Below are positions 54,932 through 64,000 of a stretch of DNA of 64,000 nucleotides, in pieces. The translations under genes and the position numbers were made by a program. The stretch lies in contig NZ_JAMTCO010000022.1 of the NCBI RefSeq assembly GCF_024171925.1, positions 1 through 64,000 of the forward strand, read 5' to 3'. How positions within the stretch are numbered: the first letter of the stretch is position 1; each line of letters begins with the position of its first letter. Under the pieces are notes generated by a model. It was not told the DNA's origin, did not search any database, and was given only the letters and a program-made list of their open reading frames with translations. This DNA comes from Actinokineospora diospyrosa (GTDB lineage Bacteria > Actinomycetota > Actinomycetes > Mycobacteriales > Pseudonocardiaceae).

Positions 54932-57571
54932 CTACAGCCGCGCCAACGCGTCGCGTAAGGCGGAGCGCGACGTGATTCCCAGTTTGGGGAATACACGGTA
55001 GAGGTGTGCGCTGACGGTGCGCGGCGAGAGGAACAGGCGTTCGCCGATCTCCTTGTTACTTAAGCCCGAAGCCGCGAGTTTGGCCACTTCCAGTTGCTGC
55101 GCTGTTAGCGCTGCCGTATCGGGTTCAGTGTTGACGGCCAAGCCAGTGGCCCGTAGTTCCTGCTCAGCCCTCCGTTGCCAGGTAGTGGCACCGACACGGC
55201 GGAACAAGTCCACGGCACGACGTAGCTCGGGCCGGGCTTCGCCGGGACGGTGTCTACGGCGGTGGAGCTCACCGAGCGCCAGTCGAACGCGGGCATGGTC
55301 GAAGGGCCACTGTTCCACGAGCGGTAGGGCTAACGCGGCGCGGAACAGGCCGACGGCGTTGTCGTCATCCGGCGTGCTCAATGCCTTGGCGGCAAACACA
55401 TGTAGGCGGACGCGAGGTGACCGCTCGGCGAGCCCTGCGCACTCGGCAGCCTCAACACAAGCCAATGCCTCCTGAACCCGACGGGTCCGGATCGCAGACT
55501 CCACTAGGTCGAGGAGGAGCCAAGGGGAGTAGTCACCGTTCTTAGCGATCCCGGCCAAGGTGACGTAAGCGGTCTCATAGTCGCCATCAGCTAAGGAGGC
55601 AGCGGCACTGTTGCGAGCGGAGAGGGCTAGATGCAGAGCACTGCCGCGTGGTTCTGCCCAGCGTTCGACGGTGTGGCTGTATTCACGAGCAGTGTCGACG
55701 TCGCCTCTACTAGCTGCCAGCCAGCCCAGCGTGCACCGCAAGTCGTTCGCGATCAGCTCCAGGTCATGCCGCACGCACAGATCAAGGCCAGCCTCAGCTG
55801 CGGTCTCGGCGGCTTCCCACGAACCGGCGAGGAAGTGGTCATGCGCGGCGAGCCAGTACCCGGCTGCGGCATGCGTAACGGCGCCGGTACCGCTTTCCCG
55901 GTCGATCAGCTCCCGCACCCGTGCGCGGTGCTCATGTAAGCAGTCCAGCCAGGCCGCGAGCATGCACAGTTCGACCACTCGCCCCGGTGAAACAGAGGCA
56001 GGCAGGAGGTCGAACGCCTCACGCAGCCGCCTATAGGCGTTGTCAACAGTGCCGGAGAGCACGCCATAGACAAGCCTGGTGTGCTCAGACGCGTTGGTAA
56101 GGCCAGCCTTCAGCCTTACCCAATCGTCAGGCTCTTGGGCATAGGTGGCTACAACCATCCACACGTGTAAGACGCGGTCGGTTAGCGGAGTGTGCTCTAG
56201 CAGGCGCCGTGCGGCGGAGAGGTCACCGTCGCGCAGCAGGACGATCCTGGCGCGCGTGACCAGGCCGTGTGCGGGATCGTCGAGCCGGTCGCGGGCCTCG
56301 TCGAGCAGTTTCTGCGCCAAGTGCAGCTGCCCGGACTCACCCGCCAGCTCGGCGCCCCGGTGCAGCCTGCGCGCCGCGTCAGCCGGGTCCGGGCTCAACG
56401 CGGCCGCCCGGCGCAGGGCGGGGACGGCCAGGCCGCTGCCGCCGCGCAGGCTCGCCGCGAGCGCGGTTCGCTCGATCTCGGCGGCGACATCCTCGTCAGC
56501 CTCGACGGCGGCCTCGGCCAGGTGCCAAACGCGCCGCTGCGGGGTGTCCCGGTACAGCTCGGCGAGCTCGGCGTTGGCCGCGCGCAGCTCGTCCGGCGCC
56601 GCCGAGTCGATGATCGCCGAGCGCACCAGCGGGTGGCGGAACCGCAGGCCGGAAGGGGTGGAGTCGCGGGTGACCAGGCCGAGTCGCTCCAGCTCGGCCA
56701 ACAGCGGCGGGGACAGCGAGGTCGGGTGCGCGCGGTTCTCCAGCCGGTCGCCGTCGAGCGCGGTGAGCAGCAACGTCCGCCGCACGTCGGTGTCCAACTC
56801 GCGCACCCGACCGGCGTAGGTCGCCTCCAGCTTCGTCCTGGTCGACGCCCCGGCCGGAAGCAGCTCAAGCCCGGTAGCGGCATCTGTGCCGAGGACGGTC
56901 GGCAGCTCTACCAGAGCTAGCGGGTTCCCGGCCGCGTAGCGAAGGACACGATCCCGGGCACGCTCAGGTAGGCCGGGGTGCAGTTGCGCGAGAAACGCGG
57001 CAGCGGCGGCATCGTCCAGGGGGTCGACCTCGTGCATGTGGATGCCCGGCGTAACCCGCTCGCTACTCAGCAGTGGTCTTCGCGCGAAGATGGCTCTTAA
57101 GTCATAAGGGCCTAGTCGCAGCAGCAGGAACATCATGACTTCACGGGTCGGCCGGTCCACCCAGTGGGCATCCTCTACCGCGACCAAGACAGGGCCATCC
57201 TTCGCGACCTCTGCCAACACCGCTAGAGACGCCACCGAGACGGCTAGCCGATCCGGCACGGGACCTGCTTCAAAGCCAAGAACCCGGCGCAGCACTTCAC
57301 GGTGATACGGCTCTACGCGGTCGAAATACGACAGAACCGGCGCGAACAGTTGGTGCAACCCGGCGAAAGCGAGCTGGGCCTCGCTCTCGTACCCCGACCC
57401 GCCCAGCACCCGCATCCCGCGTTCGACCGCGTACTCGATCCCGGCCCTGAGCAGTACCGTCTTGCCGACCCCTGGGTCGCCGTGGAGCACCAGGTTCGGC
57501 TCCACGGCCGGATCGCGGTCGATGGTGCGCCGCAGCGCCGCCAACTCCGCCGCACGGCCGATCACGGTCAC
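54932..57571 (-). CDS. LAL-type LuxR family transcriptional regulator
   Basis: An 879-residue large ATP-binding LuxR regulator. An N-terminal AAA ATPase has Walker A LVLHGDPGVGKTVLLRAG (about residue 35) and Walker B-like PVLVAVEDAHWVDRP. A long TPR-like helical middle follows, then the C-terminal LuxR helix-turn-helix (LTAQQLEVAKLAASGLSNKE, ERLFLSPRTVSAHLYRVF). LAL proteins sense small molecules with ATP and activate catabolic or secondary-metabolite genes; the flanking hydrolase genes are likely targets. GTG 57571 starts MTVIGRAAEL. A small palindrome lies in the divergent gap to the next hydrolase gene. Confidence 0.92.
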   Translation of the reverse strand: MTVIGRAAELAALRRTIDRDPAVEPNLVLHGDPGVGKTVLLRAGIEYAVERGMRVLGGSGYESEAQLAFAGLHQLFAPVLSYFDRVEPYHREVLRRVLGFEAGPVPDRLAVSVASLAVLAEVAKDGPVLVAVEDAHWVDRPTREVMMFLLLRLGPYDLRAIFARRPLLSSERVTPGIHMHEVDPLDDAAAAAFLAQLHPGLPERARDRVLRYAAGNPLALVELPTVLGTDAATGLELLPAGASTRTKLEATYAGRVRELDTDVRRTLLLTALDGDRLENRAHPTSLSPPLLAELERLGLVTRDSTPSGLRFRHPLVRSAIIDSAAPDELRAANAELAELYRDTPQRRVWHLAEAAVEADEDVAAEIERTALAASLRGGSGLAVPALRRAAALSPDPADAARRLHRGAELAGESGQLHLAQKLLDEARDRLDDPAHGLVTRARIVLLRDGDLSAARRLLEHTPLTDRVLHVWMVVATYAQEPDDWVRLKAGLTNASEHTRLVYGVLSGTVDNAYRRLREAFDLLPASVSPGRVVELCMLAAWLDCLHEHRARVRELIDRESGTGAVTHAAAGYWLAAHDHFLAGSWEAAETAAEAGLDLCVRHDLELIANDLRCTLGWLAASRGDVDTAREYSHTVERWAEPRGSALHLALSARNSAAASLADGDYETAYVTLAGIAKNGDYSPWLLLDLVESAIRTRRVQEALACVEAAECAGLAERSPRVRLHVFAAKALSTPDDDNAVGLFRAALALPLVEQWPFDHARVRLALGELHRRRHRPGEARPELRRAVDLFRRVGATTWQRRAEQELRATGLAVNTEPDTAALTAQQLEVAKLAASGLSNKEIGERLFLSPRTVSAHLYRVFPKLGITSRSALRDALARL

Positions 57572-57621
57572 GCGCCCACTCTGCCCTACGTACGGGCTAC
57601 TGAACGATATTCACGTAAGTG

Positions 57622-57635
57622 CGGTCATCTGACCG
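57622..57635. promoter_or_regulatory. Palindrome in the LAL/hydrolase divergent promoter
   Basis: CGGTCA-TC-TGACCG is a perfect 6-bp-arm inverted repeat in the 118-bp gap between the LAL gene (minus) and a hydrolase gene (plus). It is a possible operator for the LAL protein. Confidence 0.4.
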
Positions 57636-57689
57636 ATTCCCAGCCGTCCCCGGAGTTCCACGCTGTGGACCGGGGTGAAGGGGTGTGCT

Positions 57690-58439
57690 GTGCCGCAGTT
57701 GCGCGTCGGACCGGACGTCGACCTGTACTACGAGGATGTCGGAGCGGGACCGCCGGTGGTCCTGGTGCCGGGCTGGCCGCTGACCCTGGACTCCTGGGAG
57801 TGCCAGGTCGGCGCGTTCGCCGAGGCGGGCCACCGGGTGGTCGGCTACGACCGGCGCGGGTTCGGCCGCTCGACCCGCGCCTGGACCGGCTACGACGCGG
57901 CGACCCTGGTCGCGGACCTCGCGGGGCTGATCGAGCACCTGGACCTGCGGTCGGCCGTGCTGGTCGGATTCTCCTCCGGCGCGGTCGAGGCCACCGGTTA
58001 CCTCGCCACGCGTGGAACGGACCGGGTGCGCGGGCTGGTGCTGGGCGGCCCGCTAGCGGGCGCGGTCGAACTGGGCCGAGACCTCCAGGCAGCGGGTAGA
58101 TGGCACCGGGTCGCCATGCTCGACGACGTCCTAACGCGGTTCTTCAGCGTCAACGGCGAGATCGTCCTGGATGAGGCAACACGAAGCCACCTCCTCCACT
58201 CGGCGGCAGGCTCATCAGCGCGCGGCACCCTCGCCGCGATCGACGCATGGGCGGATCCGACCGTCGACTTGGCGGTTCCTGATGTGCCCGCTCTTGTCGT
58301 AGTCGGCGACAGCGACGCGGTAGCGCCAACGCGCCAGATCAGCGCGCCCACGGTCACCATCCCCAGCGGCCCCCACGCCGCGCACGTGACACACCCTCAG
58401 CAATGGAACGAGGCCGTGCTGGCTTTCCTTGCCAGCTAA
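57690..58439 (+). CDS. Alpha/beta hydrolase, divergent from the LAL regulator
   Basis: A 249-residue hydrolase resembling the chloroperoxidase-like one at 53210: VVLVPGWPLTLDSWE, YDRRGFGRSTRAWTGYDAAT, nucleophile VLVGFSSGAVEATGYLATRG (GFSSG), Asp in VVVGDSDAVAPT and His in GPHAAHVTHPQQWNE. GTG 57690 has GAAGGGG about 6 bp upstream; GTG 57675 is also in frame. The 3' end overlaps the convergent pirin gene by 4 bp. It is probably under LAL control. Confidence 0.85.
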   Translation: MPQLRVGPDVDLYYEDVGAGPPVVLVPGWPLTLDSWECQVGAFAEAGHRVVGYDRRGFGRSTRAWTGYDAATLVADLAGLIEHLDLRSAVLVGFSSGAVEATGYLATRGTDRVRGLVLGGPLAGAVELGRDLQAAGRWHRVAMLDDVLTRFFSVNGEIVLDEATRSHLLHSAAGSSARGTLAAIDAWADPTVDLAVPDVPALVVVGDSDAVAPTRQISAPTVTIPSGPHAAHVTHPQQWNEAVLAFLAS

Positions 58440-59404
58440 GGGTTACGCCGGGGCTTGATGGTGACAGGAGGCAAGGGCGGCGCAGGTAACCTCGCCGGGC
58501 TCCCGGTATAGCCCTCTACGCGGCCGAACTGCTCCGACTCGCTCTGCCACGCGTCCCGATAGGCGACGATCTCCTCGTGGGAGCGGGCCACGAAGTTCCA
58601 CCACATCAGAATCGGCTCACCGAACGGCGGCCCACCCAGCAGCAAGACTCGGGAAGGCTCATCACCGAGGTTGGTCAGTTCCAACTGCGTCCGCCCCACC
58701 CCGAGGTAGCCGAGGTCGGCGAGCCCAAGCGGGGATCCCCCCACACAGATGCGCCCGGTATCAAGCAGAACACCGTGCTCAAAGGTCGGATCAACCTCTA
58801 GCGTCACCCTGGAATGCGGCTCCACCACTAGTTCCGCGCCAAGCAACGGCGTGAACGTGACTACGGGAGATTTGCTACCCGCTAGCGCCCCAAGGAACAC
58901 CCGCGCGACCGCACCCTCTAGCTCTACCGGCTCCGGCGCGTAGTGCTCGAACGCACGCGGGGCGTGCCGGTGCTCGTCCGGTAGCGCTACCCACAGCTGC
59001 ACGCCGTGCAGGATCTCGGTGGCCGCCGTGGAGACCTCCGAGTGGCAGATCCCCGCGCCGCCGGTCATCAAGTTGACCTCGCCGGGTCGGACCAACCCAT
59101 GCGTGCCGAGGCTGTCGCGGTGCTCTATCTCCCCGGAGAACAACCAGCTCACCGTCTGCAACCCGGTGTGCGGGTGCGGCGCGACGTCCATCCCACCGGC
59201 TTCGGCGACCCGGTCCGGGCCGTAGTGGTCGACGAAGCACCACGCGCCGATCAGGGACCGGTGTCGCTGCGGCAGGGTGCGCCGGACCCGCATCGCGCGC
59301 GGACCGCCCAGCGGGACCTCCCGCGCGGTCAGCACCTCGACCCCGGGACCGGCCGGATCCGGCCTGCACGACAGCGTCGCGGGCGCCGCCTCGGTGTTGC
59401 TCAT
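58436..59404 (-). CDS. Pirin family protein
   Basis: A 322-residue bicupin of the pirin family. The N-terminal metal-binding motif is [20 protein letters not shown] with HRDSLGT, followed by [30 protein letters not shown] near the C-terminus is also typical. Some pirins are quercetinases and others are redox-linked cofactors; the role here is open. ATG 59404 starts [11 protein letters not shown]. It is convergent with the hydrolase gene and divergent from recQ. Confidence 0.9.
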   Translation of the reverse strand: MSNTEAAPATLSCRPDPAGPGVEVLTAREVPLGGPRAMRVRRTLPQRHRSLIGAWCFVDHYGPDRVAEAGGMDVAPHPHTGLQTVSWLFSGEIEHRDSLGTHGLVRPGEVNLMTGGAGICHSEVSTAATEILHGVQLWVALPDEHRHAPRAFEHYAPEPVELEGAVARVFLGALAGSKSPVVTFTPLLGAELVVEPHSRVTLEVDPTFEHGVLLDTGRICVGGSPLGLADLGYLGVGRTQLELTNLGDEPSRVLLLGGPPFGEPILMWWNFVARSHEEIVAYRDAWQSESEQFGRVEGYTGSPARLPAPPLPPVTIKPRRNP

Positions 59405-59492
59405 CGGCTCCGGCTCCAGGTCGACGTCATGGCGCCAGGGTAGTTGTGCACAGGCCGCCCGCACCGAGCCGCGGCGAAATCCGTCGAGCCCG

Positions 59493-59498
59493 TACTAT
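59493..59498 (+). promoter_or_regulatory. Likely -10 element of a leaderless recQ transcript
   Basis: TACTAT ends 7 bp before the GTG at 59506, which would place the transcription start on or next to the start codon. No ribosome site precedes the GTG. Actinobacteria use leaderless mRNAs widely. The -35 region is weak. Confidence 0.45.
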
Positions 59499-59505
59499 CG
59501 CAGCC

Positions 59506-61371
59506 GTGTCCGGTGCCCCGCTCGAAACCAGCCCCGAGCCCGTCCCGAGTTCGGCCACGCGCGACGCGGTGACCGAGGTGCTGCGCCGGGTGTTCGGCTA
59601 CGACTCCTTCCGCGGCGAGCAGGAGGACATCATCACCCACGTCGCCGACGGCGGCGACGCGCTGGTGCTGATGCCGACCGGCGGCGGCAAGTCGCTGTGC
59701 TACCAGATCCCGGCGCTGGTGCGGCCCGGTGTCGGTGTGGTCGTCTCGCCGCTGATCGCGCTCATGCAGGACCAGGTGGACGCGCTGCGCAACCTGGGCG
59801 TGCGGGCCGGGTTCCTCAACTCGACCCAGGACTCGAACAGCCGCCGCGAGGTGGAGACGGCCTTCCTCGACGGCGAGCTCGACCTGCTGTACCTGGCCCC
59901 GGAGCGGTTGCGGCTGGACTCCACGGTCCACCTGCTGGACCGGGGCAAGGTCGCCCTGTTCGCCATCGACGAGGCGCACTGCGTGTCCCAGTGGGGCCAC
60001 GACTTCCGGCCGGACTACCTGGGCCTGTCCGAACTGCACGAGCGGTGGCCGGACGTGCCGCGCATCGCGCTGACCGCGACCGCCACCAAGGCGACGCACA
60101 CCGAGATCGCGCAGCGGCTGAACCTGGGCGGGGCCAAGCACTTCGTCGCCAGCTTCGACCGGCCCAACATCCAGTACCGGATCGTGCCCAAGGCCAGCCC
60201 CACCAAGCAGCTGCTCGACCTGATCCGCACCGAGCACGCGGGCGAGACCGGGATCGTCTACTGCCTCTCGCGCGCGACGGTGGAGAAGACCGCGCAGTTC
60301 CTGTGCGACAACGGGATCGCCGCCGTGCCCTACCACGCGGGGCTGGACGCGCGCACCCGGACGACCAACCAGTCGCGGTTCCTGCGCGAGGACGGGCTGA
60401 TCGTCGTGGCCACCATCGCTTTCGGCATGGGCATCGACAAGCCCGACGTGCGCTTCGTGGCCCACCTCGACCTACCCAAGTCCGTCGAGGGCTACTACCA
60501 GGAGACCGGCCGCGCGGGCCGCGATGGCCAGCCGTCCACCGCCTGGCTCGCCTACGGCCTCACCGACGTGATCTCGCAACGCAAGCTGATCGAGAACTCC
60601 GAGGGCGACACCGCGCACCGCCGCAAGCTCAACCTGCACCTCGACGCGATGCTCGCGCTGTGCGAGACGGTCGAGTGCAGGCGGGTGCAGCTGCTCAACT
60701 ACTTCGGCCAGACCGGCGAGGCGTGCGGCAACTGCGACACCTGCATCACCCCGCCGGAGTCGTGGGACGGCACCGTCGCCGCGCAGAAGCTGCTGTCCAC
60801 GGTGTACCGGCTGGACAAGGAGCGCAACCAGCACTTCGGCGCCGGTCAGGTGGTCGACATCCTGCTCGGCAAGCAAACCGAGAAGGTCACCCAGCACCGG
60901 CATGACCAACTGTCGGTGTACGGCAAGGGAACCGAGCTGAAGGAAGGCGCCTGGCGCGGGGTCGTCCGGCAGTTGCTGGCGCAGGGCCTGCTGGACGTTG
61001 GCGGCGAGTACGGCACCCTGTCGCTGACCGGTGGCAGCGACGAGGTCCTGTTCAAGGGCCGCAAGGTGATGATGCGGCGCGAACCAGAGAAGGTTGCCCG
61101 CGCCTCTTACTCCCGCCCGTCGAAGGCGCCCGCGGTGGAGATGTCGCCCGAGGCGGCGCCGGTGTTCGAGGCACTGCGCGCGTGGCGAGGGGCTTCGGCG
61201 AAGGAACAAGGTGTCCCTGCCTACGTCATCTTCCACGACGCGACACTGCGCCAGATCGCGGCTATAAGGCCGCGACAGTTGTCCGACCTGGAAGGCATTA
61301 CCGGTATCGGCGAGACCAAGCTCGAAAGGTATGGGCAGCAGATCCTCGACACCTTGGCAGACCTGCCCTAG
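59506..61371 (+). CDS. recQ: ATP-dependent DNA helicase RecQ
   Basis: A 621-residue 3'-5' DNA helicase. Motif 0/I region [17 protein letters not shown] and [21 protein letters not shown] box with [19 protein letters not shown], motif [17 protein letters not shown]. RecQ zinc-binding cysteines are C-ETVE-C and C-GN-CDTC. A winged-helix RQC domain and a C-terminal HRDC domain follow (about residues 540-620; ending [18 protein letters not shown]). GTG 59506 is preferred: conserved sequence begins shortly after and a -10 element suggests a leaderless transcript. It acts in recombination and replication-fork repair. Confidence 0.94.
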   Translation: MSGAPLETSPEPVPSSATRDAVTEVLRRVFGYDSFRGEQEDIITHVADGGDALVLMPTGGGKSLCYQIPALVRPGVGVVVSPLIALMQDQVDALRNLGVRAGFLNSTQDSNSRREVETAFLDGELDLLYLAPERLRLDSTVHLLDRGKVALFAIDEAHCVSQWGHDFRPDYLGLSELHERWPDVPRIALTATATKATHTEIAQRLNLGGAKHFVASFDRPNIQYRIVPKASPTKQLLDLIRTEHAGETGIVYCLSRATVEKTAQFLCDNGIAAVPYHAGLDARTRTTNQSRFLREDGLIVVATIAFGMGIDKPDVRFVAHLDLPKSVEGYYQETGRAGRDGQPSTAWLAYGLTDVISQRKLIENSEGDTAHRRKLNLHLDAMLALCETVECRRVQLLNYFGQTGEACGNCDTCITPPESWDGTVAAQKLLSTVYRLDKERNQHFGAGQVVDILLGKQTEKVTQHRHDQLSVYGKGTELKEGAWRGVVRQLLAQGLLDVGGEYGTLSLTGGSDEVLFKGRKVMMRREPEKVARASYSRPSKAPAVEMSPEAAPVFEALRAWRGASAKEQGVPAYVIFHDATLRQIAAIRPRQLSDLEGITGIGETKLERYGQQILDTLADLP

Positions 61372-61487
61372 GCAGGGCTACCGCCGCAACCGAACCGCAC
61401 CCCGACCGCTACCGCCAACACCGCCACTCAGGTCTGCCTGGCCCCGGCCGATAACTCGCCAGGAAGCAACCAACGAAGGGTCGGCTG

Positions 61488-63089
61488 ATGGCGGCAGGGC
61501 GGCGTGGCGGTGTGCTGGGACGGTTCGACAATCTCCCAGTCGCCGCGAAGATCTTCAGTGCGGTGGCGGTGGTCATGGTGGCCTTCGTGACCGTCGTAGG
61601 CATCAGCCTGAACGGGTCGGGGCAACTCACCGACGGTGCGCGCGCGGTGTACGACCGCGGTGTGCACGCCACGCAGACCCTGGCCAAGGTGCGGGCGGAC
61701 ATCCTCACCGACCGCAACTTCATGCTCAACTACTACATGTCCGACGCCGAGTGGCGGCCGAAGAACAAGGAGTCGATGCAGGCGCTCGACGCGCAGATCG
61801 CGGCCTCCTTCAAGACCTACGCGGGCGAGACCGCCGACCCCGCGACCCTCACCGCCCTCCAGAACACCTGGAAGTCCTACCTCAGTGTCCGCGACCAGGA
61901 GATCCTGCCCGCCGCCGACACCAACAACCTGGACGCGTTCTGGGACGGGTACAACAAGGCCGACGAGCTGACCACCACCCTGGACAAGCAGTTCGACGCC
62001 CTCACCACCTCGCAGGCCAACGCCGCCGCCAACGCCGCAGCCGAGGTCGCCGACACCGGTAGCCGCACCAACGCGCTCATCCTCGGTGGCGCGGGCATCG
62101 GCCTGCTGCTTGGCCTGCTGCTGGCCTGGCGGGTCGCCGCCGCCGTCACCGGCCCGCTGCGCCGGGTCACCTCCGTGCTCGAGGCCGTCGCCGACGGTGA
62201 CCTCACCCGCCGGGCCGACGTGTCCAGCACCGACGAGGTCGGCCAGATGGCGTCCGCCCTCAACCGGGCGACCGACAGCATGCTCGACACCGTGCGCACC
62301 ATCAACACCAACGCCGCCGCGCTGACCGGTTCCTCGCGCGACATGGCCACCGCGAGCGACATCCTCGCCCACGGTGCCGCGCAGACCGCCGAGCGCGCCG
62401 GCGCGGTCCGCCAGGCCGCCCAGGACGTCTCGCTGCACGTGCAGACCCTGGCCACCGCCTCGGAGGAGATGGGTGCCTCCATCCGCGAGATCGCCTCCAA
62501 CGCCTCCGACGCGGCCCGGGTCGCCTCGGACGCGGTCGCCTCGGCGCAGGAGACCACCGAGATCGTCGGCAAGCTGGGCGAGTCGTCCACCGAGATCGGC
62601 AACATCGTCAAGGTGATCACCTCGATCGCCGAGCAGACCAACCTGCTGGCGCTCAACGCCACCATCGAGGCTGCTCGGGCCGGTGACGCGGGCAAGGGCT
62701 TCGCCGTCGTCGCCAGCGAGGTCAAGGACCTGGCGCAGGAGACCGCCCGCGCCACCGAGAACATCGCGACCCGCGTGCAGACCATCCAGGGCGAGACGTC
62801 CTCGGCGGTCGGCGCGATCGAGCGGATCTCGCAGATCATCCACCGCATCAGCGACTACCAGAACACCATCGCCTCGGCGGTGGAGGAGCAGACCGCGACC
62901 ACCAGCGAGATGAGCCGCAGCGTCTCCGAGGCCGCCGCGGGTGCCGACGCCATCGCCCAGACCGTCACCGACGTGGCGGACGCGGCGTCGTCGACCAGCG
63001 ACACCGTTGGTGCTTCCCGCGAGACCGCTGACTCCCTCGCCACCATGGCGGGCGAGCTCAACAGCGCGGTGACCCGCTTCCGCGTCTAG
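61488..63089 (+). CDS. Methyl-accepting chemotaxis protein
   Basis: A 533-residue chemoreceptor. Membrane helix 1 is at about residues 20-42 ([19 protein letters not shown]), followed by a four-helix-bundle-like sensor region of about 150 residues. Helix 2 is at about 200-222 ([16 protein letters not shown]), then HAMP (about 223-275) and a signalling domain with the invariant hairpin [24 protein letters not shown] precedes ATG 61488. No che genes are nearby. It implies that the organism can move at some life stage. A perfect palindromic terminator follows. Confidence 0.93.
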   Translation: MAAGRRGGVLGRFDNLPVAAKIFSAVAVVMVAFVTVVGISLNGSGQLTDGARAVYDRGVHATQTLAKVRADILTDRNFMLNYYMSDAEWRPKNKESMQALDAQIAASFKTYAGETADPATLTALQNTWKSYLSVRDQEILPAADTNNLDAFWDGYNKADELTTTLDKQFDALTTSQANAAANAAAEVADTGSRTNALILGGAGIGLLLGLLLAWRVAAAVTGPLRRVTSVLEAVADGDLTRRADVSSTDEVGQMASALNRATDSMLDTVRTINTNAAALTGSSRDMATASDILAHGAAQTAERAGAVRQAAQDVSLHVQTLATASEEMGASIREIASNASDAARVASDAVASAQETTEIVGKLGESSTEIGNIVKVITSIAEQTNLLALNATIEAARAGDAGKGFAVVASEVKDLAQETARATENIATRVQTIQGETSSAVGAIERISQIIHRISDYQNTIASAVEEQTATTSEMSRSVSEAAAGADAIAQTVTDVADAASSTSDTVGASRETADSLATMAGELNSAVTRFRV

Positions 63090-63104
63090 AACTGATCTAA
63101 CTCG

Positions 63105-63132
63105 ATGGCCGGTGTCCTAGGACACCGGCCAT
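63105..63132 (+). terminator. Perfect palindrome after the chemoreceptor gene
   Basis: ATGGCCGGTGTCC-TA-GGACACCGGCCAT, a perfect 28-bp palindrome 16 bp past the stop, probable terminator. Confidence 0.8.
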
Positions 63133-63262
63133 CGGCGTTTGTGCCACTCGCTGTGGGCGGGGTGTTCGGTGACACGTGCAGGCTCGCGCTCGGTGAGGCT
63201 GCCGACTTAGGCATCCACCCTGGAGGCGGTCGGTGATTTCTACCCGTTGGTGTTGGGAATGT

Positions 63263-63294
63263 AAGAGGGCGCCATCCGTGGATGGCGCCCTCTT
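63263..63294 (-). terminator. Terminator hairpin of the last gene
   Basis: AAGAGGGCGCCATC (63263-63276) pairs perfectly with GATGGCGCCCTCTT (63281-63294) around CGTG, 7 bp beyond the stop of the minus-strand membrane protein gene. Between it and the preceding palindrome I saw nothing else. Confidence 0.8.
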
Positions 63295-63300
63295 GGCCTA

Positions 63301-64000
63301 TCAGCGACTCGGTGGTGCTTGTCCGTACGGCGGGATCTGTCCGTAAGGGTGGTACCCCTGCGGCGGTGGCATAGGCATCGGCATCTGCCCGGTATTGCCC
63401 GTCATCGGCCCCGCGTAAGGGCCGCCGGGCGGGGGCATCGGCGGGAACTGGCGCGGGTCCATGTTCTCCCAAGCCTGGGACGGTGCCCCGGCGTGCGCCG
63501 GTTCCCTGGTCACCGGGTGGGCCTCCATGTGCTCGCGCATCTTCGGGATCTCGTGCTCGGCCTTGTCCAGCCAGCCCTCCCAGCGCCGCTGCATGGGCCG
63601 GATCAACCCACCACCGACCCCGACGACCGCGATCCCGCCCGCGGTCGCCAACACGGTGATCAGCACCGGCATGGTGACCGTAGTCGCCACCCCGATCTGG
63701 TTCAACGCGGCGATGATCCCCAACCCCACGATGAAGATCGACGCCGCGTTGGCCAGGGTCCGCCCGTAGGACAGCCCGCCGAGCACCGCGGTGATGAAGT
63801 CCCGCACCCCCCGCGCGATCGCCGCCGCGACCACCACGATCAGCACCGCCACCGCCGCCCTCGGCAACCAGGCGACGACATCGCTCAGCAGCGCCGAGAC
63901 CGGGTTGGTACCCCACACCGCGAAAGCGATCTGCAAGGTCACCAGCAAGATCGCGTAGTAGACCAACTTGGCGATGATGTCGGACGCCTCGAACCGGGAC
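63301..64000 (-). CDS. Membrane protein with conserved TM helices (MscS/CmpX-like), 5' end outside the window
   Basis: At least 233 codons are visible and the frame is open to the window edge (RFEASDIIAKLVYYAILL), so the start is missing. It has about five hydrophobic helices, including LPRAAVAVLIVVVAAAIARG, the conserved-TM-helix motif YGRTLANAASIFIVGLGIIA and MPVLITVLATAGGIAVVGVG. The cytoplasmic tail of about 70 residues is Pro/Met/Gly/Tyr-rich (PPQGYHPYGQIPPYGQAPP). Relatives are cyanobacterial CmpX and mechanosensitive-channel-like proteins. Function in actinomycetes is not established. Confidence 0.75.
   Translation of the reverse strand, partial: SRFEASDIIAKLVYYAILLVTLQIAFAVWGTNPVSALLSDVVAWLPRAAVAVLIVVVAAAIARGVRDFITAVLGGLSYGRTLANAASIFIVGLGIIAALNQIGVATTVTMPVLITVLATAGGIAVVGVGGGLIRPMQRRWEGWLDKAEHEIPKMREHMEAHPVTREPAHAGAPSQAWENMDPRQFPPMPPPGGPYAGPMTGNTGQMPMPMPPPQGYHPYGQIPPYGQAPPSR

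Overview
The window is GC-rich actinobacterial chromosome. Codon use is strongly GC3-biased, GTG starts and ATGA/GTGA gene overlaps are common, and conservon, Ku, LAL-type LuxR, ANTAR and SpoIIE/RsbW-type regulators are present. The gene complement fits a filamentous actinomycete, most likely of the order Pseudonocardiales; this is an inference from content, not a database match. A chemoreceptor gene suggests a motile stage. No tRNA, rRNA, CRISPR or prophage was seen.

Layout. 1-1052: a decayed IS transposase and a solitary copy of a DnaA-box repeat. 1053-3124: a two-gene acetate-type symporter operon. 3962-8994: a complete conservon (cvnABCD). 9014-15018: LysE exporter with its LysR regulator, TetR regulator with acyl-CoA dehydrogenase, a beta-propeller gene beside its own internally deleted copy, and a zinc alcohol dehydrogenase. 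15196-17715: an ECF cobalt/nickel importer. 17750-22359: tandem glycine riboswitch, a newly noted leader ORF, then gcvT-gcvH-glyA-sdaA, a route from glycine via serine to pyruvate. 23369-26003: ku, a SigF/B-type sigma factor and an ANTAR gene. 26435-31189: dihydrolipoyl dehydrogenase and several small secreted proteins. 31296-37275: glutamate synthase (gltBD). 37831-43405: FxsA, a Cu/Zn-SOD-like protein, a Nudix-NYN fusion and a DUF3516 helicase. 45280-52412: a partner-switching stress module (RsbW-like kinase, STAS protein, hybrid kinase/SpoIIE phosphatase, MEDS-ATPase, GAF-ANTAR). 53210-59404: three alpha/beta hydrolases around a LAL regulator, and a pirin. 59506-64000: RecQ, chemoreceptor and a membrane protein cut by the window edge.

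The most unusual content is a composite non-coding element of about 0.8 kb present three times (about 22.45-23.28, 39.05-39.86 and 52.44-53.20 kb). Each copy has three modules in fixed order: (i) two tandem 131-bp units, each carrying two DnaA-box-like 9-mers (TTGTCCACA) whose starts are exactly 19 bp apart; (ii) a 144-145-bp imperfect palindrome predicted to fold as a long stem with two inner hairpins, with compensatory base changes between copies; (iii) an array of degenerate 60-72-bp direct repeats. All three copies lie between convergent genes. A single 131-bp unit also lies beside the IS remnant. I could not match this to a named element and regard it as the main candidate for an undescribed system.
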